Origin: Chloroherpeton thalassium ATCC 35110
GTDB taxonomy: Bacteria; Bacteroidota; Chlorobiia; Chlorobiales; Chloroherpetonaceae
Length of the DNA stretch: 64,000 nucleotides
Direction of reading: 5' to 3'
Assembly: GCF_000020525.1 (NCBI RefSeq)
Contig: NC_011026.1
Coordinates: 2,524,001-2,588,000 of the forward strand
Shown here: positions 63,877 to 64,000 of the stretch, piece by piece
Numbering within the stretch: position 1 is the first letter of the stretch
How the letters are laid out: each line of letters begins with the position of its first letter
Program-made: the position numbers and the translations under genes
Notes under the pieces: generated by a model
The model's input: only the letters and a program-made list of their open reading frames with translations
The model's database searches: none
Told to the model about the DNA's origin: nothing

Positions 63877-64000
63877 TTATATACCAGCTTTCGGGAAGTT
63901 AAGCAAGACTGAGAAGCGAACCGTGCCGTCAAGTGGATGGTTTTCTTCAATGGCGCTAAGGTAGCTGAAGTCAACCCCGAAGCTGGAGTAGCGAACGCCA
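63877..64000 (-). CDS. PorV/PorQ-family outer-membrane protein, C-terminal end
   Basis: Only the last 41 codons are inside the window, continuing past the right edge. They read GVRYSSFGVDFSYL, EENHPLDGTVRFSVLLNF and end KAGI. The HPL..T.RFSL.. closing strand is the hallmark of the PorV/PorQ (FadL-like) barrels used by T9SS to carry sorting-domain proteins to PorU. The short length means PorV and PorQ cannot be told apart. It is likely the first gene of a minus-strand unit with the M6-like gene. Confidence 0.68.
   Translation of the reverse strand, partial: GVRYSSFGVDFSYLSAIEENHPLDGTVRFSVLLNFPKAGI

Noticed and set aside
1-64000. CRISPR arrays, insertion sequences, tRNA genes
   Set aside because: No regularly spaced direct repeats, no transposase-like ORF with inverted ends and no cloverleaf-type sequence were found on reading both strands.

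Overview
The window looks like chromosomal DNA of a Bacteroidota/Chlorobiota-type bacterium. The evidence is a type IX secretion (T9SS) cluster (PorU-like C25 sortase, M6-protease-like cargo with a T9SS sorting domain, tail of a PorV/PorQ-family barrel), a BtuG-like beta-propeller beside a TonB-dependent cobalamin receptor, and weak Shine-Dalgarno use with moderate GC outside the polysaccharide locus. A marine Chloroherpeton-like green sulfur bacterium would fit (cobalamin salvage, B12-radical SAM protein, acetyl-CoA synthetase), but no photosynthesis gene is present, so the genus is inference only.

Layout. 1-6300: tail of a zinc-ribbon protein, the RNase P RNA, then a minus-strand run with an ABC permease, a B12-binding radical SAM protein, a TPR/WD40 protein and an ABC ATPase. 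6548-10757: cobalamin riboswitch, BtuB-like receptor, BtuG-like lipoprotein and CobO/BtuR adenosyltransferase. 10766-17180: an Omp85-type barrel, tadA, a compact minus-strand set (sigma-70 factor, small acidic protein, ImmA/IrrE peptidase), a DUF697-like membrane protein, a frameshifted small gene and a metallophosphoesterase.

17339-48042: an AT-rich, all-plus-strand surface-polysaccharide locus of about 31 kb. It encodes a Wzc-like tyrosine kinase/co-polymerase, an SLBB protein, a Wzx flippase, a Wzy-like polymerase, a Wzi-like outer-membrane protein, two initiating sugar transferases plus a relic of a third, several glycosyltransferases, a sulfotransferase-like protein, formyl- and acetyltransferases, a LmbE/PIG-L deacetylase, a heparinase-like lyase, a bi-domain oxidoreductase and nucleotide-sugar enzymes. 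Two subpathways stand out. One is a pyruvate-aldolase-like / CMP-sugar-synthetase-like / HAD cassette (27320-30240) that could make an unusual ulosonic acid. The other is a bacillosamine-type set (PglF-, PglE-, PglD- and PglC-like). The locus carries several single-base disruptions in or near short A/T tracts and two gene relics at cassette junctions.

48173-55004: core and accessory metabolism with acs, a nitronate-monooxygenase-like flavoprotein, gpmA, a GluR0-like ligand-gated potassium channel and an isocitrate/isopropylmalate dehydrogenase. 55372-64000: a PstS-like phosphate-binding lipoprotein, then the T9SS cluster, in which the M6-family protein has lost its whole HExxH zinc site and appears to be a pseudopeptidase.

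The best candidates for under-described biology are the pseudo-M6 T9SS protein, the aldolase/KdsB-like/HAD cassette, the riboswitch-linked BtuG-like system with its odd leader, and the sigma/small protein/ImmA-IrrE operon.
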